A stretch of DNA of 64,000 nt, taken from positions 101,290 to 165,289 of the forward strand of contig NZ_AWZV01000017.1 in NCBI RefSeq assembly GCF_000472545.1. Reading direction: 5' to 3'. Position 1 is the first letter of the stretch. Each line of letters starts with the position of its first letter. The notes below the pieces were generated by a model. The model was not told where the DNA came from. It saw nothing but the letters and a program-made list of their open reading frames with translations, and made no database searches. This DNA comes from Burkholderia sp. WSM2232. Its GTDB lineage: Bacteria; Pseudomonadota; Gammaproteobacteria; Burkholderiales; Burkholderiaceae. Both the position numbers and the translations under genes were made by a program. Positions 42,459 to 51,493 of the stretch are shown here, one piece after another.

Positions 42459-43189
42459 CGTGTCTTGCTCCCAAAGCTGCATCGACTCGTGGAGCATGCT
42501 CGCAACCGCTGCTATCGCGCTGCCTTGCGTTTGCGGTACGCCGTGTCGGATACAGCGCCATGAATTGGAGTTAACCCTTCTGTCTGCATCTTAGCCGCTG
42601 TTGCGCAAGTCTGCAGACAACCCAGCACAGACCGTGCCGATTGGCCGCAGTTCCAATTCCAGGATAGATGAAAGTTTCAGGGAGGCAAGCACGAGTGCAT
42701 CGGGCAAGAAAAGCCGGCCCGGCAAATGGGCTTTTCTTCGCGAAATGCGAGAAGGCCTGGTTCGCGAGCGAAGGAGCTTGGGTCAAGCCGGACAAACTCC
42801 CCACATCGCCCAGATCCTCCCTTGCACGACATTCGCCGATTGCCGGTCCAGCCAAAACCGCAGCCGCGCTTCTGCACTCGGAATAGGCAGGTCCAGCACC
42901 GCCTTACCGCCGCCAAAGCCCATGTAGTTGGACTGAATAACACCCGCCATCATGCCGCCTTCGGCATGCCCGAATGGAACTGCGTGGCATCCGCAAACAA
43001 TAAACGATTGATCGCATGGACAAATGCATCGGCGCCTGAACGTCCGTCAGCCGTCAGGCACAGTCTTATCAATGTCGCATGAGACCTCGGGCGGCTTTCC
43101 CGATGGTCTTACAATACACGCACTCGCTCACGCATCCTGTCCACGCCGGCCGCGGGCCGTGCAGATAACAAACCCCACGATCCGAGACC
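42459..43189. other. 731-base gap between the ferritin-like gene and glpR
   Basis: I find no protein-coding frame with convincing signals. The one clear element is a terminator-type hairpin at 42706-42738. The region upstream of glpR has no obvious GlpR-type operator. Confidence 0.6.
42706..42738. terminator. Orphan bidirectional terminator-like hairpin
   Basis: AAGAAAAGCC pairs perfectly with GGCTTTTCTT across a 13-base loop. The T-rich arm is part of the stem on both strands, so it could end transcription in either direction. It lies 248 bases upstream of the ferritin-like gene start and 452 before glpR, and no annotated gene ends at it. Confidence 0.6.
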
Positions 43190-43969
43190 ATGACCCGAGA
43201 CCCCCGCCTCACTCTGAATGCCCGGCAACAGGAACTGCTGGAGTGGGTGCAACGCGACGGCTTCGTGACCGTGGACGATCTCGCGGCACACTTCGACGTG
43301 ACGCCGCAGACCATTCGCCGCGACGTCAACTGGCTCGCCGACATGAACCTGCTGCGCCGCTACCACGGCGGAGCGAGCCTGCCGACGAGCTCGGAGAACG
43401 TCTCGTACACCGCCCGCCAGCGCATGTTCCATGACGAAAAGCGACGCATCGCGGCACTCGTGGCTACTCACATTCCCGACCAGGCCTCGCTCTTTATCAA
43501 CCTCGGCACTACCACCGAGGAAGTCGCGCGGGCGCTGAACCGGCACCGCGGCTTGCGCGTCATCACCAACAACCTGAACGTCGCGAGCATGATGAGCGGC
43601 TATCCCGATTGCGAAGTACTGGTCACGGGCGGGATCGTGCGGCCGTGGGACAAAGGCATTGTTGGCGAACTGGCCATCGACTTCATTCGCCAGTTCAAAG
43701 TGGACTTTGCGATTATCGGCACCTCCAGCATCGAGACCGACGGCACGCTGCGCGACTTCGACACGCGCGAAGTACGCGTCGCCGAGGCCATTATCCAGCA
43801 TGCACGCACCGTCTTTCTCGCGGCTGACAGTTCCAAGTTCGGCCGCCCGGCGCTGGTTCGCCAGGGCCATCTCGATCAGATCGACGCGCTGTTCACCGAC
43901 GCCGCGCCGCCCGCGGACATGACTGAAGCCTTGAATACCGCCAACTGCCAGGTGTACGTCGCCTCCTGA
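43190..43969 (+). CDS. glpR: Glycerol-3-phosphate regulon repressor GlpR (DeoR family)
   Basis: 259 residues. DeoR helix-turn-helix: LNARQQELLEWVQRDGFVTVDDLAAHFDVTPQTIRRDVNWLADMNLLRRYHGGA. The effector domain has FINLGTTTEEVARAL, RVITNNLNVASMMS and VLVTGGIVRPWDKGIVGE, typical of GlpR phosphosugar binding. It represses the glp genes and is released by glycerol-3-phosphate. GlpR-type operator sequences lie before glpD, 1.2 kb downstream. Confidence 0.94.
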   Translation: MTRDPRLTLNARQQELLEWVQRDGFVTVDDLAAHFDVTPQTIRRDVNWLADMNLLRRYHGGASLPTSSENVSYTARQRMFHDEKRRIAALVATHIPDQASLFINLGTTTEEVARALNRHRGLRVITNNLNVASMMSGYPDCEVLVTGGIVRPWDKGIVGELAIDFIRQFKVDFAIIGTSSIETDGTLRDFDTREVRVAEAIIQHARTVFLAADSSKFGRPALVRQGHLDQIDALFTDAAPPADMTEALNTANCQVYVAS

Positions 43970-44288
43970 CCAGGCGTTGGCCGCCATGTTGCAGCGCACG
44001 GCGAACTTCAAGTGAAATCAAGGATCTGGCCGCGACACCGAACCGCCTCTGCGGCCCAGTGTTGTCAAAGGGAAAATTTACAGGGGCCGGTTTGGTGTTT
44101 AACGTTCGCTTGACTACACTCCAGTTCCCCGGCGTTCGTTGCGCACGCGCGTGCCGCCGGAGCGCAGTCAACCTGTCGTAAGCCGTACCTCCCGCCCGAA
44201 CTTTTTGCGGACCACCTGGCAATGGCCCTGCCATGCGATGCCAGTCGCCGTCGAGGCCGTCCGCGCTTGCTTGACATGGAGAGAAACG
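43970..44288. other. 319-base gap after glpR
   Basis: No gene is supported. A TTGACT at about 44110 could be a -35 element for the small gene at 44289, but I see no good -10. Confidence 0.35.
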
Positions 44289-44486
44289 ATGCTGAGTCCG
44301 CACGAATTCGCCACGTTGTTGCTCGTCAAGGACGCTCCGAATCAAGTCGACATGGAGCGAGAAGAACTCGACGCCCTCCTCGAACGTCAGCTCGTGCAAC
44401 TGGAGCGGCTCGCCTCGGGCAACGAACAATGGCGTGTAACGGAATCCGGCGATAGCGCACTCCGAGCCATCAAACGTCTTTCCTGA
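44289..44486 (+). CDS. Small conserved-looking protein in the glp locus
   Basis: 65 residues from MLSPHEFATLLLVKDAPNQVDMEREELDALLERQLVQLERL, with GGAGAG before the ATG. The composition is acidic and helical, with a C-terminal basic end (GDSALRAIKRLS). The pattern of a short helix-turn-helix-sized domain resembles the end of a winged-helix protein (QWRVTESGDSALRAI), but I cannot name a family. It lies between glpR and glpD. Confidence 0.6.
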   Translation: MLSPHEFATLLLVKDAPNQVDMEREELDALLERQLVQLERLASGNEQWRVTESGDSALRAIKRLS

Positions 44487-44669
44487 GAACAACCCGCGCA
44501 TCGTCGGGGCTTCATGCCAGCCAAGGCCGGCGCGCGACTGACGGCAGTGCCGCGCCGCGCCCATGGCTGAGTTGCAAGCCTTCCATCTCCGAACGCTTGT
44601 GTCGAGCGGGCGCCCTGGCGGCGCCCGCTTTCTTTGCGCGCGATTTGTGGATGCGCGCGGCACACACCC

Positions 44670-45044
44670 TCAACCGCTACGCAACGTCGGATCTACCGCA
44701 GCGCGCCAGCTAATCGCTCGCGCGCGCTGCTCGGTAAAGAACGCGACCCACTGATTGCGAACCTGCGGATCCGCACTCGCGCCCTGGCTGGTATAGCGCT
44801 CGGCAATCGCCGTCTGGAACGCGCAGTAATCGTCCTTCGACAAGCGCCCGCGCCGGTTCGCCACATAAGCATCGAAGAGCGTCGCATAGACGCCCTGCGC
44901 GTCGTTGCCATAGTCGACCGTCTGCGCGCTGCACATCTGCTGCAATGAGACAAACGACGGCGCACCCATCGTCCCTGTCAGGCTCGGAGAAGCGACGCAC
45001 CCTGCGAGCAACGCAGCGGCGCCCGCCATGAAAAGTCCACGCAT
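44670..45044 (-). CDS. Small lipoprotein of unknown function
   Basis: 124 residues from MRGLFMAGAAALLAGCVASPS. The lipobox LAGC places the lipidated cysteine at residue 16. AGGGTG sits eight bases before this ATG; a GTG three codons upstream is an alternative start. The mature part (SLQQMCSAQTVDYGNDAQGVYATLFDAYVANRRGRLSKDDYCAFQTAIAERY) is helical with two further cysteines. I do not recognise a family. It is convergent with the small glp-locus gene and divergent from glpD. Confidence 0.75.
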   Translation of the reverse strand: MRGLFMAGAAALLAGCVASPSLTGTMGAPSFVSLQQMCSAQTVDYGNDAQGVYATLFDAYVANRRGRLSKDDYCAFQTAIAERYTSQGASADPQVRNQWVAFFTEQRARAISWRAAVDPTLRSG

Positions 45045-45145
45045 GAATTTCACCCTGAAATGGCCACCGCAAGAGTATCGTCCGTGGCCGCGCGGCGCGC
45101 CACTCCCCTAGCCATCCGATATAGGCCCACTCGGGCAGCGCGAAC

Positions 45146-45202
45146 TTTACTTTTTCGAATATGTTCATTAAAGTTCGAAAACGAACACTATCGGTTCGAT
45201 AG
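45146..45202 (+). promoter_or_regulatory. glpD promoter region with GlpR-type operators
   Basis: GTTCGAAAACGAAC at 45173-45186 closely matches the GlpR operator form (GTTCG-N4-CGAAC), and CTATCG-GTT-CGATAG at 45188-45202 is a second inverted repeat built from the same TTCG/CGAA words. A further TTCGAATATGTTC lies just upstream at 45154. A possible promoter TTTACT (45146) -17- TAAAGT (45169) would be overlapped by the first operator. Confidence 0.75.
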
Positions 45203-45255
45203 ATTTTCAGACAGCTTTCGCAAAAAGTCCGTCAACGACGCAGGAGACGCAGCAG

Positions 45256-46785
45256 GTGACGCAAGGCACGAAATACGATTTGCTCGTCGTGGGCGGCGGG
45301 ATCAACGGCGCGGGCATTGCGCGCGACGCAGCCGGCCGCGGCCTGTCCGTGCTGCTGTGCGAACAGCACGACCTGGCCGCGCACACCTCCTCTGCGAGCA
45401 CCAAGCTGATTCACGGCGGCTTGCGCTATCTCGAGTACCGCGAGTTCGGCCTCGTGCGCAAGGCGTTGCAGGAGCGCGAAACCCTGCTGCGCGCCGCGCC
45501 GCACATCATGTGGCCGCTGCGCTTCGTGATGCCGCACATGCCCGACCTGCGCCCGGCGTGGCTGATTCGCGCGGGGCTGTTCCTTTACGATCATCTCGCG
45601 CGTCGCGAACTGCTGCCCGGCTCGCGCGGCATTACGATGCGCGATCATCCGGCCGGCGCACCGCTCGTCGAATCGATCAAGCGCGGCTTCGTGTATTCGG
45701 ACGGCTGGGTCAACGACGCGCGCCTCGTCGTGCTGAACGCACTCGACGCCTCGGAACACGGCGCAACGGTCCTCACGCGTACGAAGCTGCTGAGCGCCGT
45801 GCGCGCAGGCGGCGAATGGCGCGCGCAACTCAGGCGGGCAGACGGCACGCTTCTCGACGTGCGCGCCGCCTCTATCGCAAACGCCGCCGGCCCGTGGGTC
45901 GGGGAACTGCTGCAAGGCGCGCTGGGACGTCCAGCCTCGCACAGCGTGCGGCTCGTGAAAGGCAGTCACATCGTCACGCGGCGGCTGTTCGAGCACGACC
46001 ACGCATACATTTTCCAGAACCCGGACAAGCGGATCATCTTTGCGATTCCGTACGAGCATGACTACACGCTGATCGGCACAACGGACATCGAATATCGTGG
46101 CGACCCTGCGCAGGTCGCGATCAACGCCGACGAGACGCAGTATCTGTGCGATTCCATCAATCGCTACTTCAAGCAGAAAATCTCACCGGCCGACGTGCGC
46201 TGGACTTACTCGGGCGTGCGGCCGCTGCTCGAGGAAGAAGGCGCCGACAACCCGTCCGCGGTCACGCGCGACTACTCGCTCGAACTGGATGCGCCAGCTG
46301 GCGAAGCGCCGCTGCTGTCGGTGTTCGGCGGCAAGATCACGACCTTTCGCAAGCTCGCGGAAGAAGCCGTCGACAAGCTCGCCGCCGCGCTCGGCAAGAG
46401 CGCGCCGTCCTGGACGTCGGGCGCGTCTTTGCCCGGCGGCGACATCGCGCAGGCCAATTTCGAGCGCTTTCTCGCCCAGTTGAAGCAGCAACATGAGTGG
46501 CTACCCGCAGATCTCGCGCACCGCCTCGCGCGCGCTTACGGCACGCGCGTCAAAAACGTGATCGGCCGCGCGCAGTCGCTTGCCGACCTCGGCCGCGCTT
46601 TCGCGCCGGGTCTCTACGAAGCCGAACTCGTCTATCTGCGCGATACCGAATGGGCGCGCAGCGCGCAAGACGTGCTGTGGCGACGTTCCAAACTCGGCCT
46701 GCACGTCGAGCCGGGCACGCTCGATTCGATCACGCGCGACATCGACGCATGGTTCGCGCGCGAACCCGAGCGACAGAGCGCATAA
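45256..46785 (+). CDS. glpD: Aerobic glycerol-3-phosphate dehydrogenase
   Basis: 509 residues from a GTG, with AGGAG nine bases before it. FAD-binding start: YDLLVVGGGINGAGIARDAAGRG near residue 7, then SSASTKLIHGGLRYLEY, a GlpD signature. Substrate and FAD motifs further on are VKGSHIVTRRL, TDIEYRGDP and RPLLEEEGADNPSAVTRDY. It oxidises glycerol-3-phosphate to DHAP at the inner membrane and passes electrons to ubiquinone. It is preceded by GlpR operators and followed by glpK after 146 bases. Confidence 0.96.
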   Translation: MTQGTKYDLLVVGGGINGAGIARDAAGRGLSVLLCEQHDLAAHTSSASTKLIHGGLRYLEYREFGLVRKALQERETLLRAAPHIMWPLRFVMPHMPDLRPAWLIRAGLFLYDHLARRELLPGSRGITMRDHPAGAPLVESIKRGFVYSDGWVNDARLVVLNALDASEHGATVLTRTKLLSAVRAGGEWRAQLRRADGTLLDVRAASIANAAGPWVGELLQGALGRPASHSVRLVKGSHIVTRRLFEHDHAYIFQNPDKRIIFAIPYEHDYTLIGTTDIEYRGDPAQVAINADETQYLCDSINRYFKQKISPADVRWTYSGVRPLLEEEGADNPSAVTRDYSLELDAPAGEAPLLSVFGGKITTFRKLAEEAVDKLAAALGKSAPSWTSGASLPGGDIAQANFERFLAQLKQQHEWLPADLAHRLARAYGTRVKNVIGRAQSLADLGRAFAPGLYEAELVYLRDTEWARSAQDVLWRRSKLGLHVEPGTLDSITRDIDAWFAREPERQSA

Positions 46786-46931
46786 CAACAAGACCGCTTC
46801 ACCCCTCGGCCCGCCCGGCCGGCCGCATTCGCCAACCCGGCTGCGGCCTGCCCGAAACGGCGAGCCGTTCCCGTCGCCGGTATGCTCTGCAGGCTGCCAC
46901 GGCGATTCATAACATGCATGGAGAAGAGACA

Positions 46932-48431
46932 ATGCAGGACCAGTACATCCTCGCGCTTGACCAGGGCACCACCAGTTCACGTGCGATGCTGTTCGACCGC
47001 CTCGGCAACGTCGTGTCGACGGCACAAAAGGAGTTTGAGCAGATTTATCCGCATCCGGGCTGGGTCGAGCACGACCCGCAGGAAATCTGGTCCACGCAAG
47101 CCGGCGTGGCAGCAGAAGCGGTGACGCGTGCGGGCATGAACGGCACGTCGATTGCCGCGATCGGCATCACGAATCAGCGCGAAACCACCATCGTGTGGGA
47201 TCGCGAAACGGGTCATCCCATCTACAACGCGATCGTCTGGCAAGACCGCCGCACCGCCGACTTTTGCGACCAGTTGAAGGCGCAGGGCCTCGAAGAGAAA
47301 GTGCGCGCGAAAACCGGCTTACCGATCGACTCGTATTTCTCGGCCACCAAGATCCGCTGGATTCTCGACAACGTGGAGGGCGCGCGCGAAAAAGCCCGCC
47401 AGGGCCGCCTCGCGTTCGGCACGGTGGACAGCTGGCTCGTGTGGAATTTCACCAAGGGCGGCCTGCACGTCACCGACGTGACGAACGCATCGCGCACAAT
47501 GCTCTTCAACATCCACACGCTGACATGGGACGACGAACTGCTCGACGCGCTCGACATTCCGCGCAGCATGTTGCCGGAGGTCCGGCCGTCGTCGGAAGTG
47601 TATGGGCCGACCAAGACGACCGTGTTTGCGTCGAAGATTCCGCTCGCGGGCATTGCCGGCGATCAGCATGCCGCGCTCTTCGGCCAGATGTGCACGCAAT
47701 CGGGCATGGTGAAGAACACCTACGGCACCGGCTGCTTTCTCGTGATGAACACCGGCGACAAGCCGATCGAATCGAAGAACAACCTCGTCACCACGATTGC
47801 GTGGCAGATCGGCGACCAGATCAATTACGCGCTGGAAGGCAGCATCTTCATTGGTGGTGCAGTCGTGCAATGGCTGCGCGACGGCCTGGGCATCATCAAG
47901 AACGCAGCTGAAATCGAAACCCTGGCGCGCGGCGTGCCGCATTGCGACGGCGTCTATCTGGTGCCCGCATTTGCGGGGCTGGGCGCTCCGCACTGGAATG
48001 CGCGCGCTCGCGGCACGCTGTTCGGCGTCACGCGCGGCACGACGTCTGCGCATATTGCACGCGCCGCGCTCGATTCGATCGCCTACCAGTCGCTCGACGT
48101 GCTCAAGGCGATGGAGGCCGACTCCGGCATTCGCATCGGCGAATTGCGCGTGGACGGCGGCGCCTGCGCGAACAACCTGTTGATGCAGTTCCAGGCGGAC
48201 ATTCTCGGCGTGGACGCGGTTCGCCCGAAGGTGTCGGAAACCACCGCGCTCGGCGCGGCGTATCTGGCGGGCCTTGCGGTGGGCTACTGGAAAGATGTCG
48301 ACGAACTGCAAAGCCAGTGGAAGCTCGACCGGCGCTTCACGCCCGCGCTCGGGCAAGAGGACGTCAAGGAATGTCTGAACGGCTGGAAGCGCGCCATTCG
48401 CGCCGCGAAAGCATGGGCCGACACGCCCTGA
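46932..48431 (+). CDS. glpK: Glycerol kinase
   Basis: 499 residues from MQDQYILALDQGTTSSRAMLFDRLG, the FGGY-kinase phosphate-1 motif. GITNQRETTIVWDRETG is the glycerol-binding segment, and VDSWLVWNFTKGGLHVTDVTNASRTMLFN, AGIAGDQHAALFGQ (catalytic Asp), and GELRVDGGACANNLLMQFQADILG complete the family. It phosphorylates glycerol to glycerol-3-phosphate, the substrate of GlpD. An upstream in-frame ATG six codons before is possible. Confidence 0.97.
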   Translation: MQDQYILALDQGTTSSRAMLFDRLGNVVSTAQKEFEQIYPHPGWVEHDPQEIWSTQAGVAAEAVTRAGMNGTSIAAIGITNQRETTIVWDRETGHPIYNAIVWQDRRTADFCDQLKAQGLEEKVRAKTGLPIDSYFSATKIRWILDNVEGAREKARQGRLAFGTVDSWLVWNFTKGGLHVTDVTNASRTMLFNIHTLTWDDELLDALDIPRSMLPEVRPSSEVYGPTKTTVFASKIPLAGIAGDQHAALFGQMCTQSGMVKNTYGTGCFLVMNTGDKPIESKNNLVTTIAWQIGDQINYALEGSIFIGGAVVQWLRDGLGIIKNAAEIETLARGVPHCDGVYLVPAFAGLGAPHWNARARGTLFGVTRGTTSAHIARAALDSIAYQSLDVLKAMEADSGIRIGELRVDGGACANNLLMQFQADILGVDAVRPKVSETTALGAAYLAGLAVGYWKDVDELQSQWKLDRRFTPALGQEDVKECLNGWKRAIRAAKAWADTP

Positions 48432-48552
48432 ACTGCCGCGCCCGGACGTTCATGCACGAACGTCCCGCAGGGCTCGCACAAACCTGAGATAAACCGCAGG
48501 GAGGCGCCGCGTCGCGCGGCTCCCCCGACAACAATACTTTGGATACCAAACG

Positions 48553-49266
48553 ATGTCTCCATACATTGCGGAATTCATCGGCACGGCGCTCGTCGTGCTG
48601 CTCGGCGACGGCGCTGTCGCCAACGTGCTGCTCGCACGCACCAAGGGCAAGGGCGCGGATCTGATCGTGATCGTGATGGGTTGGGCGATGGCCGTGTTCA
48701 TCGCCGTCTACGTCACCGCGTCGTTCAGCGGCGCGCACCTCAATCCGGTGGTGACGGTCAGCCTCGCGCTCGCCGGCAAATTCGCGTGGGCCAAGGTCCC
48801 CGGCTACGTGGCCGCACAAATGCTTGGCGGAATGGCGGGCGCGTTGCTGGTGTGGGTCGCGTATCGCCAGCACTTCGCGAAAGAAGGCGACGCCGACGTG
48901 AAGCTCGGCGTGTTCTGCACCGCGCCCGCTATTCGCAGCGTGCCGCACAATCTTCTTACCGAAATGATCGCCACCTTCGTGCTGATTCTCGGCGTGCTGT
49001 ATCTCGCTGCGCCGCAAGTGGGCCTGGGCGCGCTGGACGCGCTGCCGGTCGGCCTGCTGGTGCTGGGCATCGGCATTTCGCTCGGCGGACCGACCGGTTA
49101 CGCGATGAGTCCCGCGCGCGACCTGTCGCCGCGTCTGATGCACGCGCTGCTGCCGATTCCCGGCAAGCGCGACAGCGACTGGCGCTACGCATGGATTCCG
49201 GTTTGCGGGCCGCTGCTGGGCGGCGCGGTGGCGGCCGGTCTTTATCTGTATCTGCACGCGCGCTGA
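48553..49266 (+). CDS. glpF: Glycerol uptake facilitator / aquaporin with altered NPA motifs
   Basis: 237 residues, six membrane helices and two re-entrant loops. The first signature loop reads GAHLNPVVTV with Asn64-Pro65-Val66 instead of NPA; the second reads YAMSPARDLSPR with Ser186-Pro187-Ala188 in place of the usual NPARD. The rest follows the MIP fold (IAEFIGTALVVLLGDGAVAN; LPIPGKRDSDWRYAWIPVCGPLLGG). It is placed directly after glpK, so glycerol conduction is the likely role. The second-loop Asn-to-Ser change affects a residue that normally positions pore water or glycerol. Confidence 0.9.
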   Translation: MSPYIAEFIGTALVVLLGDGAVANVLLARTKGKGADLIVIVMGWAMAVFIAVYVTASFSGAHLNPVVTVSLALAGKFAWAKVPGYVAAQMLGGMAGALLVWVAYRQHFAKEGDADVKLGVFCTAPAIRSVPHNLLTEMIATFVLILGVLYLAAPQVGLGALDALPVGLLVLGIGISLGGPTGYAMSPARDLSPRLMHALLPIPGKRDSDWRYAWIPVCGPLLGGAVAAGLYLYLHAR

Positions 49267-49490
49267 TAGCGCCATGCGGGCGGGCGGCTGGGTCGCCCCA
49301 ACCGGTCGCAAACCGCGTGCGTCGGAATCAACGGAAAGCGGCGCCGCGGCGCGCGCCGCGTCAAAGCACGTATCATGGCGCTTTCACGCGGCGCGCGTGA
49401 GCCGGCGACCGGTGCTTTTCGTGGCCCATCTGCAGCAATTCACGGCCACTCGTGCTTGCATGCGCCCTCCGCTTTTCCGTTCCTTCAGGC

Positions 49491-50177
49491 ATGATCGACC
49501 ACCTCATCTGCGACTGCGACGGCGTGCTCGTCGACAGTGAAGTCATCGCCGACCGCGTCATGTTCGAGACGCTCTCGGCCACTTTTCCCGGCCTCGACTT
49601 CGAGCCTGTCGTCAAAACCGCGTTCGGCCAGCAAACGTCGCGTTTTCTCGAAGGCATCGAAAAAGCGTTCGACATCGCGCTGCCGTCAGATTTCCTCGAC
49701 ACGATCGAGCACAATGTCGAACTCGCGCTGGCAGCCTCGCTGAGCCCCGTCAACGGCGTGCGCAACGCGCTAGAGCGCGTAACGCTGCCTGCCGCGGTGG
49801 TGTCGAACAGCCGTATGGCCCGCGTGACGGCGTCGGTGCGACGCGCCGGCTTGCAGCAGATTTTCGGCGAGCGCATATTCAGCGCGGAACAGGTCGCGCG
49901 GCCCAAGCCGTTTCCGGATGTGTATCTGTTCGCCGCGCAAGCGCTGGGCGTCGAACCGTCGCGATGCATCGTGGTGGAAGACAGCGTGGCGGGCCTGAAC
50001 GCGGCGCGCGCGGCGGGCATGAAGACGATTGCGTTCGTCGGCGCGAGCCACATTCCCGACGGCTATGCAGACGCGCTGCGCAAGATGGGCATCACGCGCA
50101 TCATGATGCATATGGACGAACTGCCCGCGTTGATCGAAGCGGGCGTGCGCGGCGAGTTCGGCAACGTGCAGTCGTAA
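49491..50177 (+). CDS. HAD-superfamily phosphatase (beta-PGM/phosphoglycolate phosphatase-like)
   Basis: 228 residues from MIDHLICDCDGVLVDSEVIADRVMFE; nucleophile Asp8 and Asp10 form motif I. AVVSNSRMARV is motif II, the Lys of RPKPFPDVYLFAA motif III and VVEDSVAGLNAARAAGMKTIAF motif IV. The helical cap between residues 15 and 85 marks subfamily IA. Family members act on small phosphorylated sugars or glycolate; after the glp genes, a glycerol-phosphate-type substrate is conceivable but unproven. Confidence 0.87.
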   Translation: MIDHLICDCDGVLVDSEVIADRVMFETLSATFPGLDFEPVVKTAFGQQTSRFLEGIEKAFDIALPSDFLDTIEHNVELALAASLSPVNGVRNALERVTLPAAVVSNSRMARVTASVRRAGLQQIFGERIFSAEQVARPKPFPDVYLFAAQALGVEPSRCIVVEDSVAGLNAARAAGMKTIAFVGASHIPDGYADALRKMGITRIMMHMDELPALIEAGVRGEFGNVQS

Positions 50178-50202
50178 GCGTTCGAGAAGCGCCGCGCGTG
50201 CG

Positions 50203-50230
50203 AAAAAGGCCGGCTGCACGCAGCCGGCCT
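50203..50230 (-). terminator. Terminator of ribB
   Basis: On the minus strand AGGCCGGCTG pairs with CAGCCGGCCT across a 4-base loop, followed by TTTTC. It is 77 bases past the ribB stop and also lies after the convergent HAD gene, though the T-run serves the minus strand only. Confidence 0.85.
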
Positions 50231-50306
50231 CGTACTTCAAGCATCACATGCCGCGTCGCGAACGCCTGTCAGGCGCCGCGCATGAGCAGCGCCTCGAACA
50301 GTCTTC

Positions 50307-51038
50307 TCAAGCCGCTTCGACGCATTCGCGCGCCTGCGCCAACGCCTGACGAAACTCCACCAGTTCCGCAATCGTCAGCATCGGCAAATTGTGTTGCGCG
50401 GCAAAACGCTCCACATCGGCGCCGCGCGTCATGGTGCCGTCCACGTTCATCAACTCGCACAGCACACCGGCGGGCTTGAGCCCCGCGAGAATCGCCAGAT
50501 CCACCGTGCCTTCGGTATGTCCGCGGCGCGCGAGCACGCCGCCGGGCATCGCGCGCAGCGGGAACACGTGGCCGGGGCTGACGATGTCCGCCGGTTTCGC
50601 CGTATCGGCAATCGCGGCGCGAATCGTCGTCACACGGTCGAGTGCGGACACACCAGTGGTCACGCCCTCGCGCGCCTCGATCGACACCGTGAATGCGGTG
50701 CCGTGACGGCTCTCGTTGTTGACCGCCATCGGCGCAAGTTCGAGCGCGCGAATTTTCGCGTCCGGCAGGCACAGGCACACAATGCCGCTGCATTCGCGAA
50801 TCAGCAGCGCCATGGTTTCGACGGAAAGCCGCTCGGCCGATACGATCAGATCGGCTTCGTTTTCACGGTCGTCATCGTCCTGCAGAACGACGGCGCGACC
50901 CTCGCGCATGGCCTGCAAGGCAGCGGCGATACGCGGCGGCACGGGTTCGGTGGCGAGCAGCGGAAGATCGGCGAAGGCGTCGTCCGCAATCGTCGTAGGA
51001 GCAGGAAAAGTAGCAAAAGACATGGTTGAAACGCTCAT
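50307..51038 (-). CDS. ribB: 3,4-dihydroxy-2-butanone 4-phosphate synthase
   Basis: 243 residues. The catalytic acidic loop AVVLQDDDDRENEADLI near residues 49-65, then NNESRHGTAFTVSIEAREGVTTGVSALDR and GHVFPLRAMPGGVLARRGHTEGTVDLA hold the metal and substrate residues. It is a stand-alone RibB without a GTP cyclohydrolase II domain. It forms the four-carbon unit of riboflavin from ribulose-5-phosphate. A second ATG lies five codons into the frame. Expression is controlled by the FMN riboswitch upstream. Confidence 0.96.
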   Translation of the reverse strand: MSVSTMSFATFPAPTTIADDAFADLPLLATEPVPPRIAAALQAMREGRAVVLQDDDDRENEADLIVSAERLSVETMALLIRECSGIVCLCLPDAKIRALELAPMAVNNESRHGTAFTVSIEAREGVTTGVSALDRVTTIRAAIADTAKPADIVSPGHVFPLRAMPGGVLARRGHTEGTVDLAILAGLKPAGVLCELMNVDGTMTRGADVERFAAQHNLPMLTIAELVEFRQALAQARECVEAA

Positions 51039-51180
51039 CGCAAAAGTTGGGCGAGAAACGTTTCAGGGCATTGCAAATAGACAAAGACGCGCCGTGAAGC
51101 GCCGCCTCGCGACGGAAGCCGCGTTCGCGCACCGCCCCGAACCGGCAGGCGATGCAACGGAAACGAATATGACTATCTGC

Positions 51181-51362
51181 ACATCTTCTTCCATCCGGAC
51201 TGTGACCGTCGGCTCTGGCTTCGCACCAGATCTGCTGACCCCGCGGCGGCTTTCGATTCGCAGAAAACCGCACCACTGCGGGCGCTCGCGGGCTCGCCGG
51301 CCTGCGCTTTCGCGCTGCCGGCATACCGCCGGTGGGGAATTTCGCCCCGCCCTGAAGACGCA
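51181..51362 (-). ncRNA. FMN riboswitch (RFN element)
   Basis: On the minus strand the conserved blocks occur in order: GGGCGGGGCGAAATTCCCC followed by ACCGGCGGTA, then a variable hairpin GCCGGC...GCCGGC, GAGCCCGCGAGCGC, then GGTCAGCAGATCTGGTG, AGCCAGAGCCGACGGT and CAGTCCGGATGGAAGAAGATG. These are the core sequences of the RFN element. It binds FMN and shuts off ribB, most likely by hiding the start region. The distance to the ribB ATG is 142 bases. Confidence 0.95.
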
Positions 51363-51493
51363 CTGATTGCCGGACGAACCGGCGGGCCAAGCATACAACA
51401 GTGGCGCACGAACCGCAGTGCAACCCCTACTGGCCGGACGGGTTTGACGCTCCCGCGCTCCCCGTCGCGGCGAAACTGTCGCGGCAGATCCGC

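Noticed and set aside
42571..42927. Small open frames on both strands in the ferritin-glpR gap
   Set aside because: No ribosome-binding sites, no recognisable domains, and they overlap the terminator-like hairpin.
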